From the NCBI RefSeq assembly GCF_003160695.1, contig NZ_QGDD01000010.1:62001-126000 (forward strand): a stretch of 64,000 nt of DNA, in the 5' to 3' direction. Of the stretch, positions 25,122 to 33,884 are shown one piece after another; the stretch's first letter is position 1, and each line of letters begins with the position of its first letter. Under the pieces are notes generated by a model. It did not search any database and was not told where the DNA came from. It saw only the letters and a list, made by a program, of their open reading frames with translations. The position numbers and the translations under genes are program-made. Source of the stretch: Nocardioides silvaticus. GTDB lineage: Bacteria > Actinomycetota > Actinomycetes > Propionibacteriales > Nocardioidaceae.

Positions 25122-26633
25122 ATGACGAATCCTGCAGAAGACTTCACCCTCGACGCCGAGCTCGCGCAGACCGCTGCGTGGGAGGCCGACGACTCCGACT
25201 CGGACGACACCGGCGACACCGACTGGGAGTCCGGCTACGCCGACTTCGACCCCGACGACCCGGAAGAGGTCACCACCGGTGACCTCGACCTCGCCGCGCG
25301 CCACGAGCTGCGCCGCGTCGCCGGACTGCGCACCGAGCTCGAGGACATCACCGAGGTCGAGTACCGCCAGCTCCGCCTCGAGCGCGTCGTGCTCGTCGGC
25401 GTCTGGACCGAGGGCACCGCGGAGGACGCCGAGAACTCGATGGCCGAGCTCGCCCTGCTCGCCGAGACCGCCGGCTCCGAGGTCCTCGACAACGTCTACC
25501 AGCGGCGACAGAGCCCCGACCCCGCGACGTACGTCGGACGCGGCAAGGTCGACGGCATCCGCGAGATCGTGCAGGCGACCGGTGCCGACACCGTCATCTG
25601 CGACGGCGAGCTCGCGCCCAGCCAGCTGAGGAACCTCGAGGACCGGCTCAAGGTCAAGGTCGTCGACCGCACCGCGCTGATCCTCGACATCTTCGCCCAG
25701 CACGCGAAGTCCAAGGAGGGCAAGGCGCAGGTCGAGCTGGCCCAGCTCAACTACATGATGCAGCGGCTGCGCGGCTGGGGTGGCAACCTCTCCCGTCAGG
25801 CCGGTGGTCGTGCGGCCGGCGGTGTCGGCATCGGTGGCCGTGGCCCCGGTGAGACCAAGATCGAGACCGACCGGCGCCGCATCAACGACCGGATCGCCAA
25901 GCTGCGGCGCCAGCTCAAGGCCAACGCCGGCACCAGAGCCACGATGCGCCAGGAGCGGCAGCGCAACGCCGTACCCTCCGTCGCGATCGCGGGCTACACG
26001 AACGCCGGCAAGTCCTCCCTCCTCAACCGGCTCACCGGCGCGGGCGTGCTCGTCGAGGACGCGCTGTTCGCCACCCTCGACCCCACCACGCGCCGGGCCC
26101 AGGCCTCGGACGGACGGGTCTACACGCTGAGCGACACCGTCGGTTTCGTGCGGCACCTGCCGCACCAGCTGGTCGAGGCGTTCCGCTCGACGCTGGAGGA
26201 GGTCGCCGACGCCGACCTGGTCGTCCACGTCGTCGACGGCTCGCACGCCGATCCCGAGGGCCAGATCAGTGCGGTGCGCGAGGTGCTGGCCGAGATCGGC
26301 GCCGCGTCGATCCCCGAGCTGATCGTCATCAACAAGGCCGACATCGCCGACCCGATGGTCATCACGCGGCTGCGCCAGCGCGAGCCCCACTCGGTCGTCG
26401 TGTCCGCCCGCACCGGCGAGGGCATCGCCGAGGCGCTGGCCGCGATCGAGTCCGAGCTGCCGAAGCCTCAGGTCGAGTTCGACGCGCTGGTGCCCTACGC
26501 CCGCGGCGACCTCGTCGACCAGATCCACCGGCTCGGTGAGATCGACTCGCTCGAGCACACCGCCGACGGCACCCGGATCGCCGGCCGGGCGACCGAGGCG
26601 CTGGCGGGCGAGCTCGCCGACTACGCGGTCTGA
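25122..26633 (+). CDS. hflX: Ribosome-associated GTPase HflX
   Basis: GTPase that splits stalled or stressed 70S ribosomes. 503 residues from ATG 25122, with an acidic N-terminal extension of ~60 residues common in actinobacteria. The HflX N-domain has YVGRGKVDGIREIVQATGAD. The GTPase has G1 GYTNAGKSS, G2 LDPTTRR, G3 DTVGFVRHLP and G4 NKAD. GRGPGETKIETDRR precedes the G-domain. A -10-like TACATT (25106-25111) ends 10 nt before the ATG. The GTG at 25101 is a less likely start since it overlaps that element. Confidence 0.95.
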   Translation: MTNPAEDFTLDAELAQTAAWEADDSDSDDTGDTDWESGYADFDPDDPEEVTTGDLDLAARHELRRVAGLRTELEDITEVEYRQLRLERVVLVGVWTEGTAEDAENSMAELALLAETAGSEVLDNVYQRRQSPDPATYVGRGKVDGIREIVQATGADTVICDGELAPSQLRNLEDRLKVKVVDRTALILDIFAQHAKSKEGKAQVELAQLNYMMQRLRGWGGNLSRQAGGRAAGGVGIGGRGPGETKIETDRRRINDRIAKLRRQLKANAGTRATMRQERQRNAVPSVAIAGYTNAGKSSLLNRLTGAGVLVEDALFATLDPTTRRAQASDGRVYTLSDTVGFVRHLPHQLVEAFRSTLEEVADADLVVHVVDGSHADPEGQISAVREVLAEIGAASIPELIVINKADIADPMVITRLRQREPHSVVVSARTGEGIAEALAAIESELPKPQVEFDALVPYARGDLVDQIHRLGEIDSLEHTADGTRIAGRATEALAGELADYAV

Positions 26634-26643
26634 GCCTGCCGGC

Positions 26644-27543
26644 ATGGCTCGCGCTCGTGCCCGTGTCGCGATCCTCGCTGCCGTGCTGGTCGCTGCCGTC
26701 GTCCCCGCGGTTGGTCCGGCGTCGAGCGTCGCGTCGGCGGTGCGTCCGACCTGCGCCGGCCGCGCCGTCACCATCGACCTGAAAAAAGTGCACCACCCGA
26801 ACCCGCTTCGCAGCTTCCCCGACGTCATCCTCGGGACGCCGGGTGCCGACCGGATCCGGACCGGCGGGGGTGACGACGTCGTGTGCACCGGCGGCGGCAA
26901 CGACCACGTGATCTCCGGGCGCGGGAACGACGTGCTCCGCCTCGGCGCGGGCAACGACGTCGCCATCGGTGGCGGCGGGTACGACGTGATCTACGGCGGC
27001 GCCGGCGACGACCGGCTCGAGGGCCGGGTCGGTGGGAGCCGTCTCTCCGGCGGGCGCGGCGACGACGTGGTCCTCGGTGGCCGGGACGTCGACCTGCTCC
27101 TGGGCGGACCCGGTGCCGACCGGGTCAGCACCGGAGGGGAGCGCGCGCTCAGCGAGCAGGTCCACCTCGGTCCGGGCAACGACCTCGTCGAGGCAACCTG
27201 GGGCGACGAGCTCCTCGACGGCGGGCCGGGGATCGACACGGTCTCCTACAACGGCACCGCGCATCCCCTCGTGCTCGGCCTGACCGTCGACCTGTTCCTG
27301 GGCGGCCCCCAGGACGCCGGCGGGGGCGGGATCGACGAGCTGCGCTCGATCGAGCGCCTCGTGGGTTCGCCGTACGACGACGTCATCCTCGGCTCCGACT
27401 CGGACGACGTCCTCCTCGGCGACCTGGGCGACGACGTCATCGACGGCCGCGGCGGGCACGACCTCTGCTACGGGGGCGGCGGCGCCGACACGTTCACCTC
27501 CTGCGAGCTCGCCGTCGAGGACCGTGAGGTAACGGTTCGGTAA
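26644..27543 (+). CDS. Secreted RTX-repeat calcium-binding protein
   Basis: A 299-residue exported protein. A signal peptide spans about residues 1-33 (AILAAVLVAAVVPAVGPASS). From ~60 onward there are RTX-like nonapeptides of the GGxGxDxhx type, such as GGGDDVVCTGGGNDHVI, GAGDDRLEG, GGRGDDVVLGG and SDDVLLGDLGDDVIDG, which form calcium-bound parallel beta-rolls. Cysteines near the ends (PTCAG, DLCYG, TSCE) could form disulfides. It begins 10 nt after hflX. No catalytic domain is seen; it may be structural or adhesive. Confidence 0.85.
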   Translation: MARARARVAILAAVLVAAVVPAVGPASSVASAVRPTCAGRAVTIDLKKVHHPNPLRSFPDVILGTPGADRIRTGGGDDVVCTGGGNDHVISGRGNDVLRLGAGNDVAIGGGGYDVIYGGAGDDRLEGRVGGSRLSGGRGDDVVLGGRDVDLLLGGPGADRVSTGGERALSEQVHLGPGNDLVEATWGDELLDGGPGIDTVSYNGTAHPLVLGLTVDLFLGGPQDAGGGGIDELRSIERLVGSPYDDVILGSDSDDVLLGDLGDDVIDGRGGHDLCYGGGGADTFTSCELAVEDREVTVR

Positions 27544-27584
27544 TTTGCCGGACAACGGTGGTCTAGACACCGCACTATCTCCCG

Positions 27585-28277
27585 GTGCGCATCCGGGGAG
27601 CATGGCTGGTCGCGGTCGGTCTGACCGTTGCCGTCGTGTCGGCGGGACTCCTCGTGATGACGCACGCAGGGGCGGACACCGACCGGTGCGCCGGGTTCCG
27701 CGCGGCGGCGAGGGAGCGCGCGGAGCTGGTGACCGGGTCGGGGTCCGACGTGCTCGTCATCGGCGACTCCTATTCGGTCGGCCTCGGCGCGCACGCCTGG
27801 CTGAGCTGGCCGACCCGGCTCGACGGTCGGGTGCAGGTCGAGGGTTTCTCGGGGTCCGGGTTCAGCGAGGGCGCGAGCCCGTGCGGTGCGGTGGCCTACG
27901 CCGACCGGGCCCCGGCTGCGCGGGCCTACGACCTCGTCGTCGTCGAGGGCGGGCTCAACGATGTCGACCAGCCGCGGTCCGCCGTACGGCGTGGCTTCGA
28001 GCGGCTGATGGACCGCCTCGCCCACGACCGGGTGCTGGTCGTCGGACCGGCGTCGGCGCCGGCCCGGGCGGGCGGCGCCGTCGCGGTGGACGCGCAGCTG
28101 GCACGGCTCTCGGAGAGGTACGGCGTCGCCTACCTCTCCATGCTCGACGCCGACCTGTCCTACCTGGAGGACGACCTCCACCTCACGCCCGAGGGTCACC
28201 GCCTCTTCGGCGATCGCGTCGCCGAGGCGCTGTCGGACGGCGCCGTTACCGTGACCGGGTGGACGACCTCGCGCTGA
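27585..28277 (+). CDS. SGNH/GDSL-family hydrolase, exported
   Basis: A 230-residue lipase/esterase-fold enzyme. An N-terminal hydrophobic signal/anchor spans ~5-27. Block I is VIGDSYSVG (nucleophile Ser), block III GGLND, and block V DDLHLTPEGH with the catalytic Asp and His. It starts at GTG 27585. Substrate (acyl esters of carbohydrates or lipids) is not deducible. It overlaps the next membrane gene by 19 nt. Confidence 0.85.
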   Translation: MRIRGAWLVAVGLTVAVVSAGLLVMTHAGADTDRCAGFRAAARERAELVTGSGSDVLVIGDSYSVGLGAHAWLSWPTRLDGRVQVEGFSGSGFSEGASPCGAVAYADRAPAARAYDLVVVEGGLNDVDQPRSAVRRGFERLMDRLAHDRVLVVGPASAPARAGGAVAVDAQLARLSERYGVAYLSMLDADLSYLEDDLHLTPEGHRLFGDRVAEALSDGAVTVTGWTTSR

Positions 28278-28753
28278 CCGCGCTGGTGCTCGCGACGGTG
28301 ACGACCGGCCTGGCTGCCGGCGTCTTCCTGCTCTACGCTCACACCGTGATGCCGGGGCTCAGGGCGACCGACGACCGCACGTTCGTGCTGGCCTTCGCCG
28401 CGATCGACCGGGCGATCATCAACCCGCTGTTCATGCTGACCGCCTTCCTCGGCGCGCTGGTCTCCACCGTGGCCGCGGCGGCGCTGCAGTGGGGCGAGGA
28501 CGCGTTCGGCTGGACGGTCGCGGCGCTGGTGCTCTACCTGGTGGTCGTCGGCATCACCCCGACCGTCCACCTTCCCCGCAACGACGCGCTCAAGGCCGCC
28601 GTCGCCGAGGGTGAGCCGGTCGCCCCGGGGGCTGTCCGCGCGGCCTTCGGCGAGGAGACCTGGGTGCGCTGGAACTGGGTCCGCGTCGTCCTCAACCTCG
28701 CCGCGTTCGTCCTGCTCTGCTGCGCGCTCGTCGTCGCCGGCGCCGCCCGCTGA
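28259..28753 (+). CDS. DUF1772-family membrane protein
   Basis: 164 residues with four hydrophobic segments (LALTALVLATVTTGLAAGVF, the FMLTAFLGALVSTVAAAAL region, TVAALVLYLVVVGITP and the C-terminal VLNLAAFVLLCCALVV). The FLLYAHTVMPGL and TPTVHLPRND motifs fit DUF1772, a family that includes anthrone-oxygenase-like proteins. GTG at 28259 overlaps the end of the SGNH gene. Function unknown. Confidence 0.75.
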   Translation: MDDLALTALVLATVTTGLAAGVFLLYAHTVMPGLRATDDRTFVLAFAAIDRAIINPLFMLTAFLGALVSTVAAAALQWGEDAFGWTVAALVLYLVVVGITPTVHLPRNDALKAAVAEGEPVAPGAVRAAFGEETWVRWNWVRVVLNLAAFVLLCCALVVAGAAR

Positions 28754-28809
28754 CCGGGACCTGTGGACCGCGACTTCTCGTGTCGTACCCCCGGTCTAGG
28801 GTTCCGGGC

Positions 28810-30816
28810 ATGTCCGGGGCCGATCACGAAGCGCTGCGCGCGACGCTCGCCGCGGCCGTCGAGGCTCTCGGCGGCAGCGAGCGCACCGGACAGATCGCGA
28901 TGGCCGAGGCGGTCGCCGAGTCGATGGCCGAGCAGCGCCACCTGCTCGTCCAGGCCGGCACCGGCACCGGCAAGTCGCTCGGCTACCTCGTCCCCGCGCT
29001 CCGGCACGACAAGCGGGTGGTCATCGCCACGGCGACCCTCGCGCTCCAGCACCAGCTGGTCGAGCGCGACCTGCCGCGACTGGTGAAGGCGGTCGAGAAC
29101 CGCGCGGGGGTCGACACGTCGTACGCCGTCCTCAAGGGCCGCTCCAACTACGCCTGCCTGCACCGGATCCGCGAGGGCGTGCCGGACGAGCAGGGAGAGC
29201 TGATCCAGGCCGAGGCCGCGCTCGGCGCCATGGGCAAGCAGGTCATGAAGCTGCGCGAGTGGGCCGAGGAGCAAGTCGAGTCCGGTGGCACCGGCGAGAA
29301 GGACACCGCCCCGCGGCACACCGACCGCGAGTGGCGGCAGGTCAGCGTCACCGCGCGCGAGTGCGTCGGCGCTGCGAAGTGCCCGTTCGGCGAGGAGTGC
29401 TTCGCCGAGCGCGCCCGCGAGAAGGCCCACAAGTCGCACCTCGTCGTCACCAACCACAGCGTGCTCGCGATCGACGCGATCGAGGGGGTGCCGCTGATCC
29501 CCGACTACGACGTCGTGGTGATCGACGAGGCCCACGAGCTCACTGCCCGGGTGACCCAGGCGGCCACCGACGAGCTGTGGGCGTCCGAGGTGGAGCGCGC
29601 CGCCCGCCGGGCGGCGCGACACACGAAGACCGACAACGGCGACCCCGCGGGCGACCTCGAGGACGCCGCCGCCGTGCTGCGCGGCGCGATCGGGGAGGCC
29701 CGGCCCGGACGGCTGGAGGCGCTGCCCGACGACCTCGCCGACGCGCTCTCCCTGGTGCGTGACGCGGCCCGAGCGCTGGTGAGCGCGTTCCCGAAGGCGG
29801 ACCCGTCCGACGAGGCGGACGCCGGCCTCACCCAGGCCAAGGGCAACGTCCAGGAGCTGTTCGCCACCGCGGACCGGATGGCCGCCAACGCCGACTCCGA
29901 CGTGCTGTGGCTGACCGAGGGCACCGACCGGCTGCCCCCGCGCCTCTGCGTCGCGCCGCTCCAGGTCTGGGGACCGCTCCGCGACAAGCTGCTCGCCGAC
30001 AAGACCGCGATCATGACGTCGGCGACGCTGATGCTCGGCGGCGACTTCACGACGGTGGCGACCTCCGTCGGACTCAAGCCGAGCGAGCGGGTGCCGCTCG
30101 GGTCGGTCGAGGAGACCGAGCCCGATGCCGAGCCGTGGGTAGGTCTCGACGTGGGCAGCCCGTTCGACTACGGCAAGCAGGCGATCCTCTACGTCGCCCG
30201 GCACCTGCCCCAGCCCGGACGCGACGGCCTGGGCAAGGCCCAGCTCGACGAGATCACCGAGCTGGTCGATGCGGCGGAGGGCCGCACTCTCGGGCTGTTC
30301 TCGAGCCGGCGCGCGGCCGAGACCGCGGCCGACCACGTCCGCGAGAAGCTTCCGCACCTCACCACGCTGGCGCAGGGCGACGCTCAGCTGCCCGAGCTGG
30401 CGCGGCAGTTCGTGGAGGACCCGCACACCTGCCTCTTCGGCACCCTCGGTCTGTGGCAGGGCCTCGACGTCCCCGGCGACACCTGCCAGCTGGTGATCAT
30501 CGACCGGATCCCGTTCCCCCGACCCGACGACCCGCTGATGAGCGCTCGCCAGCGCGCGGCCGACCAGGCCGGCGGCAACGGGTTCATGCAGGTCGCCGCC
30601 ACCCACGCGGCGCTGCTGCTCGCCCAGGGCGCCGGTCGGCTGATCCGCACCCACGCCGACAAGGGCGTGGTCGCCGTCCTCGACCCGCGCCTGGTCACCG
30701 CCCGCTACGGCAGCTTCCTCAAGGCGAGCCTGCCGCCGATGTGGACGACGACCGACCCGGCCGTGGTGCGCAAGTCACTCGCGCGGCTCGCCGCCTCCGC
30801 CTCGGTCGCGGAGTAG
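28810..30816 (+). CDS. DinG/YoaA-type ATP-dependent DNA helicase
   Basis: A 668-residue superfamily-2 (XPD-like) helicase that unwinds DNA 5' to 3' and resolves R-loops or damaged forks in relatives. Walker A QAGTGTGKS, DEAH box VVIDEAHEL, and the C-terminal motif QGAGRLIRTHADKGVVAVLD. The Fe-S cluster cysteines are C in NYACLHRI and the set in ECVGAAKCPFGEECF. ATG 28810 is preceded 7 nt upstream by TAGGGT (28797-28802), suggesting a leaderless mRNA. It lies convergent to lexA, consistent with but not proving SOS involvement; no LexA box is at its own promoter. Confidence 0.92.
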   Translation: MSGADHEALRATLAAAVEALGGSERTGQIAMAEAVAESMAEQRHLLVQAGTGTGKSLGYLVPALRHDKRVVIATATLALQHQLVERDLPRLVKAVENRAGVDTSYAVLKGRSNYACLHRIREGVPDEQGELIQAEAALGAMGKQVMKLREWAEEQVESGGTGEKDTAPRHTDREWRQVSVTARECVGAAKCPFGEECFAERAREKAHKSHLVVTNHSVLAIDAIEGVPLIPDYDVVVIDEAHELTARVTQAATDELWASEVERAARRAARHTKTDNGDPAGDLEDAAAVLRGAIGEARPGRLEALPDDLADALSLVRDAARALVSAFPKADPSDEADAGLTQAKGNVQELFATADRMAANADSDVLWLTEGTDRLPPRLCVAPLQVWGPLRDKLLADKTAIMTSATLMLGGDFTTVATSVGLKPSERVPLGSVEETEPDAEPWVGLDVGSPFDYGKQAILYVARHLPQPGRDGLGKAQLDEITELVDAAEGRTLGLFSSRRAAETAADHVREKLPHLTTLAQGDAQLPELARQFVEDPHTCLFGTLGLWQGLDVPGDTCQLVIIDRIPFPRPDDPLMSARQRAADQAGGNGFMQVAATHAALLLAQGAGRLIRTHADKGVVAVLDPRLVTARYGSFLKASLPPMWTTTDPAVVRKSLARLAASASVAE

Positions 30817-30821
30817 CGCCT

Positions 30822-30843
30822 GGTGGTCGAGCTTGTCGAGACC
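30822..30843. repeat. Single copy of GGTGGTCGAGCTTGTCGAGACC element
   Basis: A 22-bp imperfect palindrome (GGTGGTCGAGC / TTGTCGAGACC) of the dispersed family, between the convergent dinG-type gene and lexA. Confidence 0.7.
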
Positions 30844-30847
30844 CCGC

Positions 30848-31543
30848 CTACACCCGCCGCAGGACCGCGGTGACCTTGCCGAGGATGGTGGCGTTGGTGC
30901 CGTCGATCGGCTCGAACGCGTCGTTGTGGGGAAGCAGCCAGACCTTGCCGCCCTTGCGCTGGAAGGTCTTGACCGTCGCCTCGCCGTCGATCATCGCGGC
31001 GACGATCTCGCCGTTCTCGGCGGTGGGCTGCTGGCGGATGACGACGTAGTCGCCGTGGCAGATGGCCGCGTCGATCATCGACTCGCCAGTGACCTCGAGC
31101 AGGAACAGCTGACCGTCGCCGACGAGCTGCTTGGGCAGCGGGAAGACGTCCTCGACGCGCTCCTCGGCGAGGATCGGACCGCCGGCGGCGATCCGGCCCA
31201 CGACGGGCACGTTCGTCGGGGTGGGGTTGCGGTCGCCGTACCCGGTCGCGCTGTCGGTCTGCTGCATCGACTCCGGCAGCACGACCTGGAGCGCACGGGG
31301 GAGGCTCGGGTCCTTCTTGAGGTAGCCCTTCTCCTCCAGCACCCGCAGCTGGTGGGCGACGCTGGACGTGCTGGTGAGCCCGACGGCGCTGCCGATCTCC
31401 CGCATCGACGGCGGGTAGCCGCGCTGGTCGATGCTGTCCTTGATGTGCTGCAGCACCCGCTGCTGGCGCGGCGTGAGGCCGGTCGCGTCGGCAGGGCCGT
31501 CGGGAAGCTCGCTGACCTTCTTGTCCGCCTGGTGGTTGGGCAT
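30848..31543 (-). CDS. lexA: SOS repressor LexA
   Basis: Represses DNA-damage genes and self-cleaves when RecA is activated. 231 residues. The N-terminal winged helix includes [20 protein letters not shown] and [12 protein letters not shown]. The cleavage site is Ala-Gly in [10 protein letters not shown]; the catalytic Ser is in [10 protein letters not shown] and the Lys in [12 protein letters not shown] 31543 (MPNHQADKK) is chosen because the frame further upstream runs through the operator cluster. Four LexA-box-like sites lie between it and the divergent LysM gene, the nearest 33 nt upstream of the start, giving autoregulation. Confidence 0.95.
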   Translation of the reverse strand: MPNHQADKKVSELPDGPADATGLTPRQQRVLQHIKDSIDQRGYPPSMREIGSAVGLTSTSSVAHQLRVLEEKGYLKKDPSLPRALQVVLPESMQQTDSATGYGDRNPTPTNVPVVGRIAAGGPILAEERVEDVFPLPKQLVGDGQLFLLEVTGESMIDAAICHGDYVVIRQQPTAENGEIVAAMIDGEATVKTFQRKGGKVWLLPHNDAFEPIDGTNATILGKVTAVLRRV

Positions 31544-31575
31544 GTGTCGACGGTAACGCCGATCACGTCCGGGTT

Positions 31576-31591
31576 TCAAACATCTGTTCGA
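31576..31591. promoter_or_regulatory. LexA box (SOS box) 1
   Basis: TCAAAC-ATCT-GTTCGA matches the actinobacterial TCGAAC-N4-GTTCGA consensus at 11 of 12 positions. It is the site closest to lexA. Confidence 0.75.
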
Positions 31592-31613
31592 ACCGGCGTG
31601 TCGCGACACGCCG

Positions 31614-31629
31614 TCGAACAAAGTTTCGA
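31614..31629. promoter_or_regulatory. LexA box (SOS box) 2
   Basis: TCGAAC-AAAG-TTTCGA, 11 of 12 consensus positions, 38 bp from box 1. Confidence 0.7.
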
Positions 31630-31645
31630 AGGGTCCTTGATCCGT

Positions 31646-31661
31646 TCGAACAGGTGATCTA
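31646..31661. promoter_or_regulatory. LexA box-like site 3 (weak)
   Basis: TCGAAC-AGGT-GATCTA, 10 of 12 consensus positions, 32 bp after box 2. Confidence 0.45.
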
Positions 31662-31680
31662 ACCTCGTACACGTGTTCGA

Positions 31681-31696
31681 TCGAACTGTTGATCGA
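31681..31696. promoter_or_regulatory. LexA box-like site 4
   Basis: TCGAAC-TGTT-GATCGA, 11 of 12 consensus positions, overlapping the perfect palindrome GTTCGATCGAAC (31675-31686). It is the site nearest the LysM gene. Confidence 0.65.
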
Positions 31697-31789
31697 ACGG
31701 TTTCCGTCGGAAGCCCCCGATATACATCGGTCGAACACAGATCGCCAGGGCTTCGAGAGCCGGAGCCACTTCCCCCGGAGGTCACCCAG

Positions 31790-32146
31790 ATGAGCACCAT
31801 GACTTTTGCCCCGCACCAGCTCCCGACGGTCGAGCGCGTCCAGACCCGTTCGGTGCGGCTCACCCGCCGCGGCCGGCTCGTGGTCTTTATGTTCGGGGTG
31901 CTCCTCGCGTTCGCACTCGGCGTCTGGTTTGCGGCCGGCTCGGTCGCCACTCAGGAGGCCGGCGTCGAGCAGGTCGAGGTGGTGACCGTCGCTCCGGGTG
32001 AGACCCTCTGGGACATCGCGGCCGACGCCGCCGCGGTCACCGGCGAGGGCGACGTGGGCGACATGGTCGCCCGCATCCAGGACATGAACAGCCTCGACTC
32101 GAGCATGGTCTACGCGGGCCAGGACCTCCGCGTTCCCGCCGAATAG
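31790..32146 (+). CDS. SOS-linked LysM membrane protein
   Basis: 118 residues: a short basic N-terminus, one transmembrane segment (~34-55, [19 protein letters not shown]), then an extracytoplasmic LysM-like domain ([19 protein letters not shown] ... [15 protein letters not shown]). GGAGG lies 8 nt before the ATG at 31790. The position divergent from lexA matches Rv2719c in mycobacteria and divS in corynebacteria, SOS-induced proteins that delay division at the cell wall. Function is inferred from that synteny plus the LexA sites. The TAG stop and following bases are part of a 25-bp repeat. Confidence 0.85.
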   Translation: MSTMTFAPHQLPTVERVQTRSVRLTRRGRLVVFMFGVLLAFALGVWFAAGSVATQEAGVEQVEVVTVAPGETLWDIAADAAAVTGEGDVGDMVARIQDMNSLDSSMVYAGQDLRVPAE

Positions 32147-32308
32147 CCCGAGCTAGTCGGTCGTCGAGTAGCCCGAGCTCGTCGGTCGTCGAGTAGCCCG
32201 AGCTCGTCGGTCGTCGAGTAGCCCGAGCTCAACGGTCGTCGAGTAGCCCGAGCTCAACGGTCGTCGAGTAGCCCGAGCTCAACGGTCGTCGAGTAGCCCG
32301 AGCCGCTA
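32141..32308. repeat. 25-bp tandem repeat array
   Basis: The unit GGTCGTCGAGTAGCCCGAGC plus five bases (TCGTC or TCAAC) starts at 32159, 32184, 32209, 32234, 32259 and 32284, with a partial copy at 32141-32158 overlapping the LysM stop codon. The array ends in the family signature GTATCGAGACG (to about 32328). Fills half of the 310-bp gap. Confidence 0.95.
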
Positions 32309-32402
32309 GGCGAGGGCGTATCGAGACGTCACAACTGAAGACATTCGTCCGCGGTCGACCCCCGCAGACGAAGGGCCCGCTGCCCGGGCCCACGGGGGAA
32401 GA

Positions 32403-32438
32403 CGAAGGGCGGACCCATGACCCCGGGTCCGCCCTTCG
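32403..32438. terminator. Bidirectional intrinsic terminator
   Basis: CGAAGGGCGGACCC (32403-32416) pairs perfectly with GGGTCCGCCCTTCG (32425-32438), 8-nt loop, followed by CACCTTTT. It separates the LysM gene and repeat array from the convergent PKD-like gene. Confidence 0.8.
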
Positions 32439-32456
32439 CACCTTTTCGGTGGTCGC

Positions 32457-33224
32457 TTAGCTCCCGTAGCCCACCAGCGTCGGCCGCGCCTCGATCGCCC
32501 TCAGCTGTGCTGCCGCGCCTTCGATCGTCACGCTCCCGGGCACCGGCCGCCATGCCCCACCGTTGACCCGGTAGTCCGCCACCCAGGTGGTGTCGAGCGC
32601 CGGGCCGTACCGTCCCGTCTGCAGGTAGTTGTGCGTGATCTGCAGCCGTGGGTACGGCGCACCCGGCTCGCTCGTCGTGATCGTCTCGCCGTCGTCGAAG
32701 TGCCAGGTGTAGGAGTGCGCCTCGATCCGCAGGTCCACCCGCTGCCCGAGGAGCCGGACGGTTCGGTTCAGCGTCTGATCGCTGCGGGTGAAGAAGTTGG
32801 TCTCGAAGTTCACCAGGGTGCGGCCGCCCGGAGGCTGGATCTGAAAGGTGGACGGTGGGAGCGGGATGCGCTGGAACGCTGTGGCGACCAGGCTTTCAGT
32901 GACCTGCGGCGGGGCGGCTTCGGACGGACACCAGTACGCGTTGTTGATAACGTCCCCATTCGGCAGCACGTACCACGAATGAGTCTTGAACGTCCCGTCT
33001 GGGCAGGTCAGCTCTCCCGTGCAGACGCCAACGCAGGCTGGCTGTTGGTGGTACTCGCCGATCGGCTGAGACGTGTCACCAACTCGATCGATCCCTCCAT
33101 CTGTCGCCTCCTCAACCCATACGCCGAACTGGCCCGGGTCGGAGTCGACATCGACCTCGTCGACTACGGCCGTGCCGGTGAGACTGGCCAGCAATGCCAA
33201 GCACAAGGCGTAGAGCCGCCACAT
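32457..33224 (-). CDS. Secreted PKD-like domain protein
   Basis: 255 residues from ATG 33224 (MWRLYALCLALLASLTGTAV is a signal peptide). The middle has paired cysteines (PACVGVCTGELTCPD, AYWCPSE). The C-terminal part reads like a PKD fold: SYTWHFDDGETITTSEPG followed by THNYLQTGRYGPAL. The start ATG overlaps the stop of the upstream lipoprotein by 1 nt (TGATG), so the two are co-translated. Role unknown, probably a surface or secreted interaction module. Confidence 0.75.
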   Translation of the reverse strand: MWRLYALCLALLASLTGTAVVDEVDVDSDPGQFGVWVEEATDGGIDRVGDTSQPIGEYHQQPACVGVCTGELTCPDGTFKTHSWYVLPNGDVINNAYWCPSEAAPPQVTESLVATAFQRIPLPPSTFQIQPPGGRTLVNFETNFFTRSDQTLNRTVRLLGQRVDLRIEAHSYTWHFDDGETITTSEPGAPYPRLQITHNYLQTGRYGPALDTTWVADYRVNGGAWRPVPGSVTIEGAAAQLRAIEARPTLVGYGS

Positions 33225-33814
33225 CACAGAACCTCGAGCGTCGTAACACTCCAATCGCCGCGTACGCGCGCGATCGAAACCAGCCATTTGGCCTTGCCGC
33301 CCTCAAAGGACCTATTCATGTCCCCTGCGCCGATGGTGCGCTGCTCGCCGAGTCGCGTATGGGTCACTACCGCCCAGTGCTCAGAATCCGATCGCGTTGG
33401 TTCGAGTCTCGCGATGGTGTAGTCACTGCCGACGATGCGCCCCCCGCGCCCATATACGCGTTTAATCCCCTCAACTCCGGCCTCGCAACCGGCACACGAC
33501 GGCTGATGCAGTCGAGCGAGCAAGTCGACGTCGCCAGACTTCGTGGCATAGTTGATGACCGAAAAGTAGAACCGCACGAATGCTTCAACCCCAGCCTCCG
33601 ACTCCTTCTTTGCCTCTGCGGGAAGCGTCGGCTCCACGGGTCCAGTCTCGGTCGCCGTCGTCGTCGGCTCGTTCGGCAAGCTCGACTCCGGGACGCTCGG
33701 AGTGTCCGAGGGCGCAGGGCTGGTCGGCCGGTCCTCCTCCTCGCACGCGGCGAGCGCCATGACAACGGCCAACGTCAGCGCAGCGATCGTGGCTCGTGAA
33801 CCAGCCAGTCTCAT
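33224..33814 (-). CDS. DUF6318-type lipoprotein
   Basis: 196 residues from ATG 33814 with GGGAGG upstream. Lipoprotein signal with lipobox LAAC (MALAACEEED), then a Pro/Thr/Ser linker, then a domain with FVRFYFSVINYATKSGDVDL, LLARLHQPSCAGCEAGV and GIKRVYGRGG. This fits the DUF6318 group of actinobacterial lipoproteins, seen next to PKD-like partners. Its partner here is the overlapping downstream gene. Function unknown; surface complex is the likely setting. Confidence 0.75.
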   Translation of the reverse strand: MRLAGSRATIAALTLAVVMALAACEEEDRPTSPAPSDTPSVPESSLPNEPTTTATETGPVEPTLPAEAKKESEAGVEAFVRFYFSVINYATKSGDVDLLARLHQPSCAGCEAGVEGIKRVYGRGGRIVGSDYTIARLEPTRSDSEHWAVVTHTRLGEQRTIGAGDMNRSFEGGKAKWLVSIARVRGDWSVTTLEVL

Positions 33815-33884
33815 GCAGGCCTCCCGAGATCGTGCTCCGCCCAGACCTGGTGGCGGTGGCCCGAACGTACCGCGCACAGCGTCC

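Noticed and set aside
32141-32308. 25-bp array as CRISPR
   Set aside because: No spacers; every unit is nearly identical.
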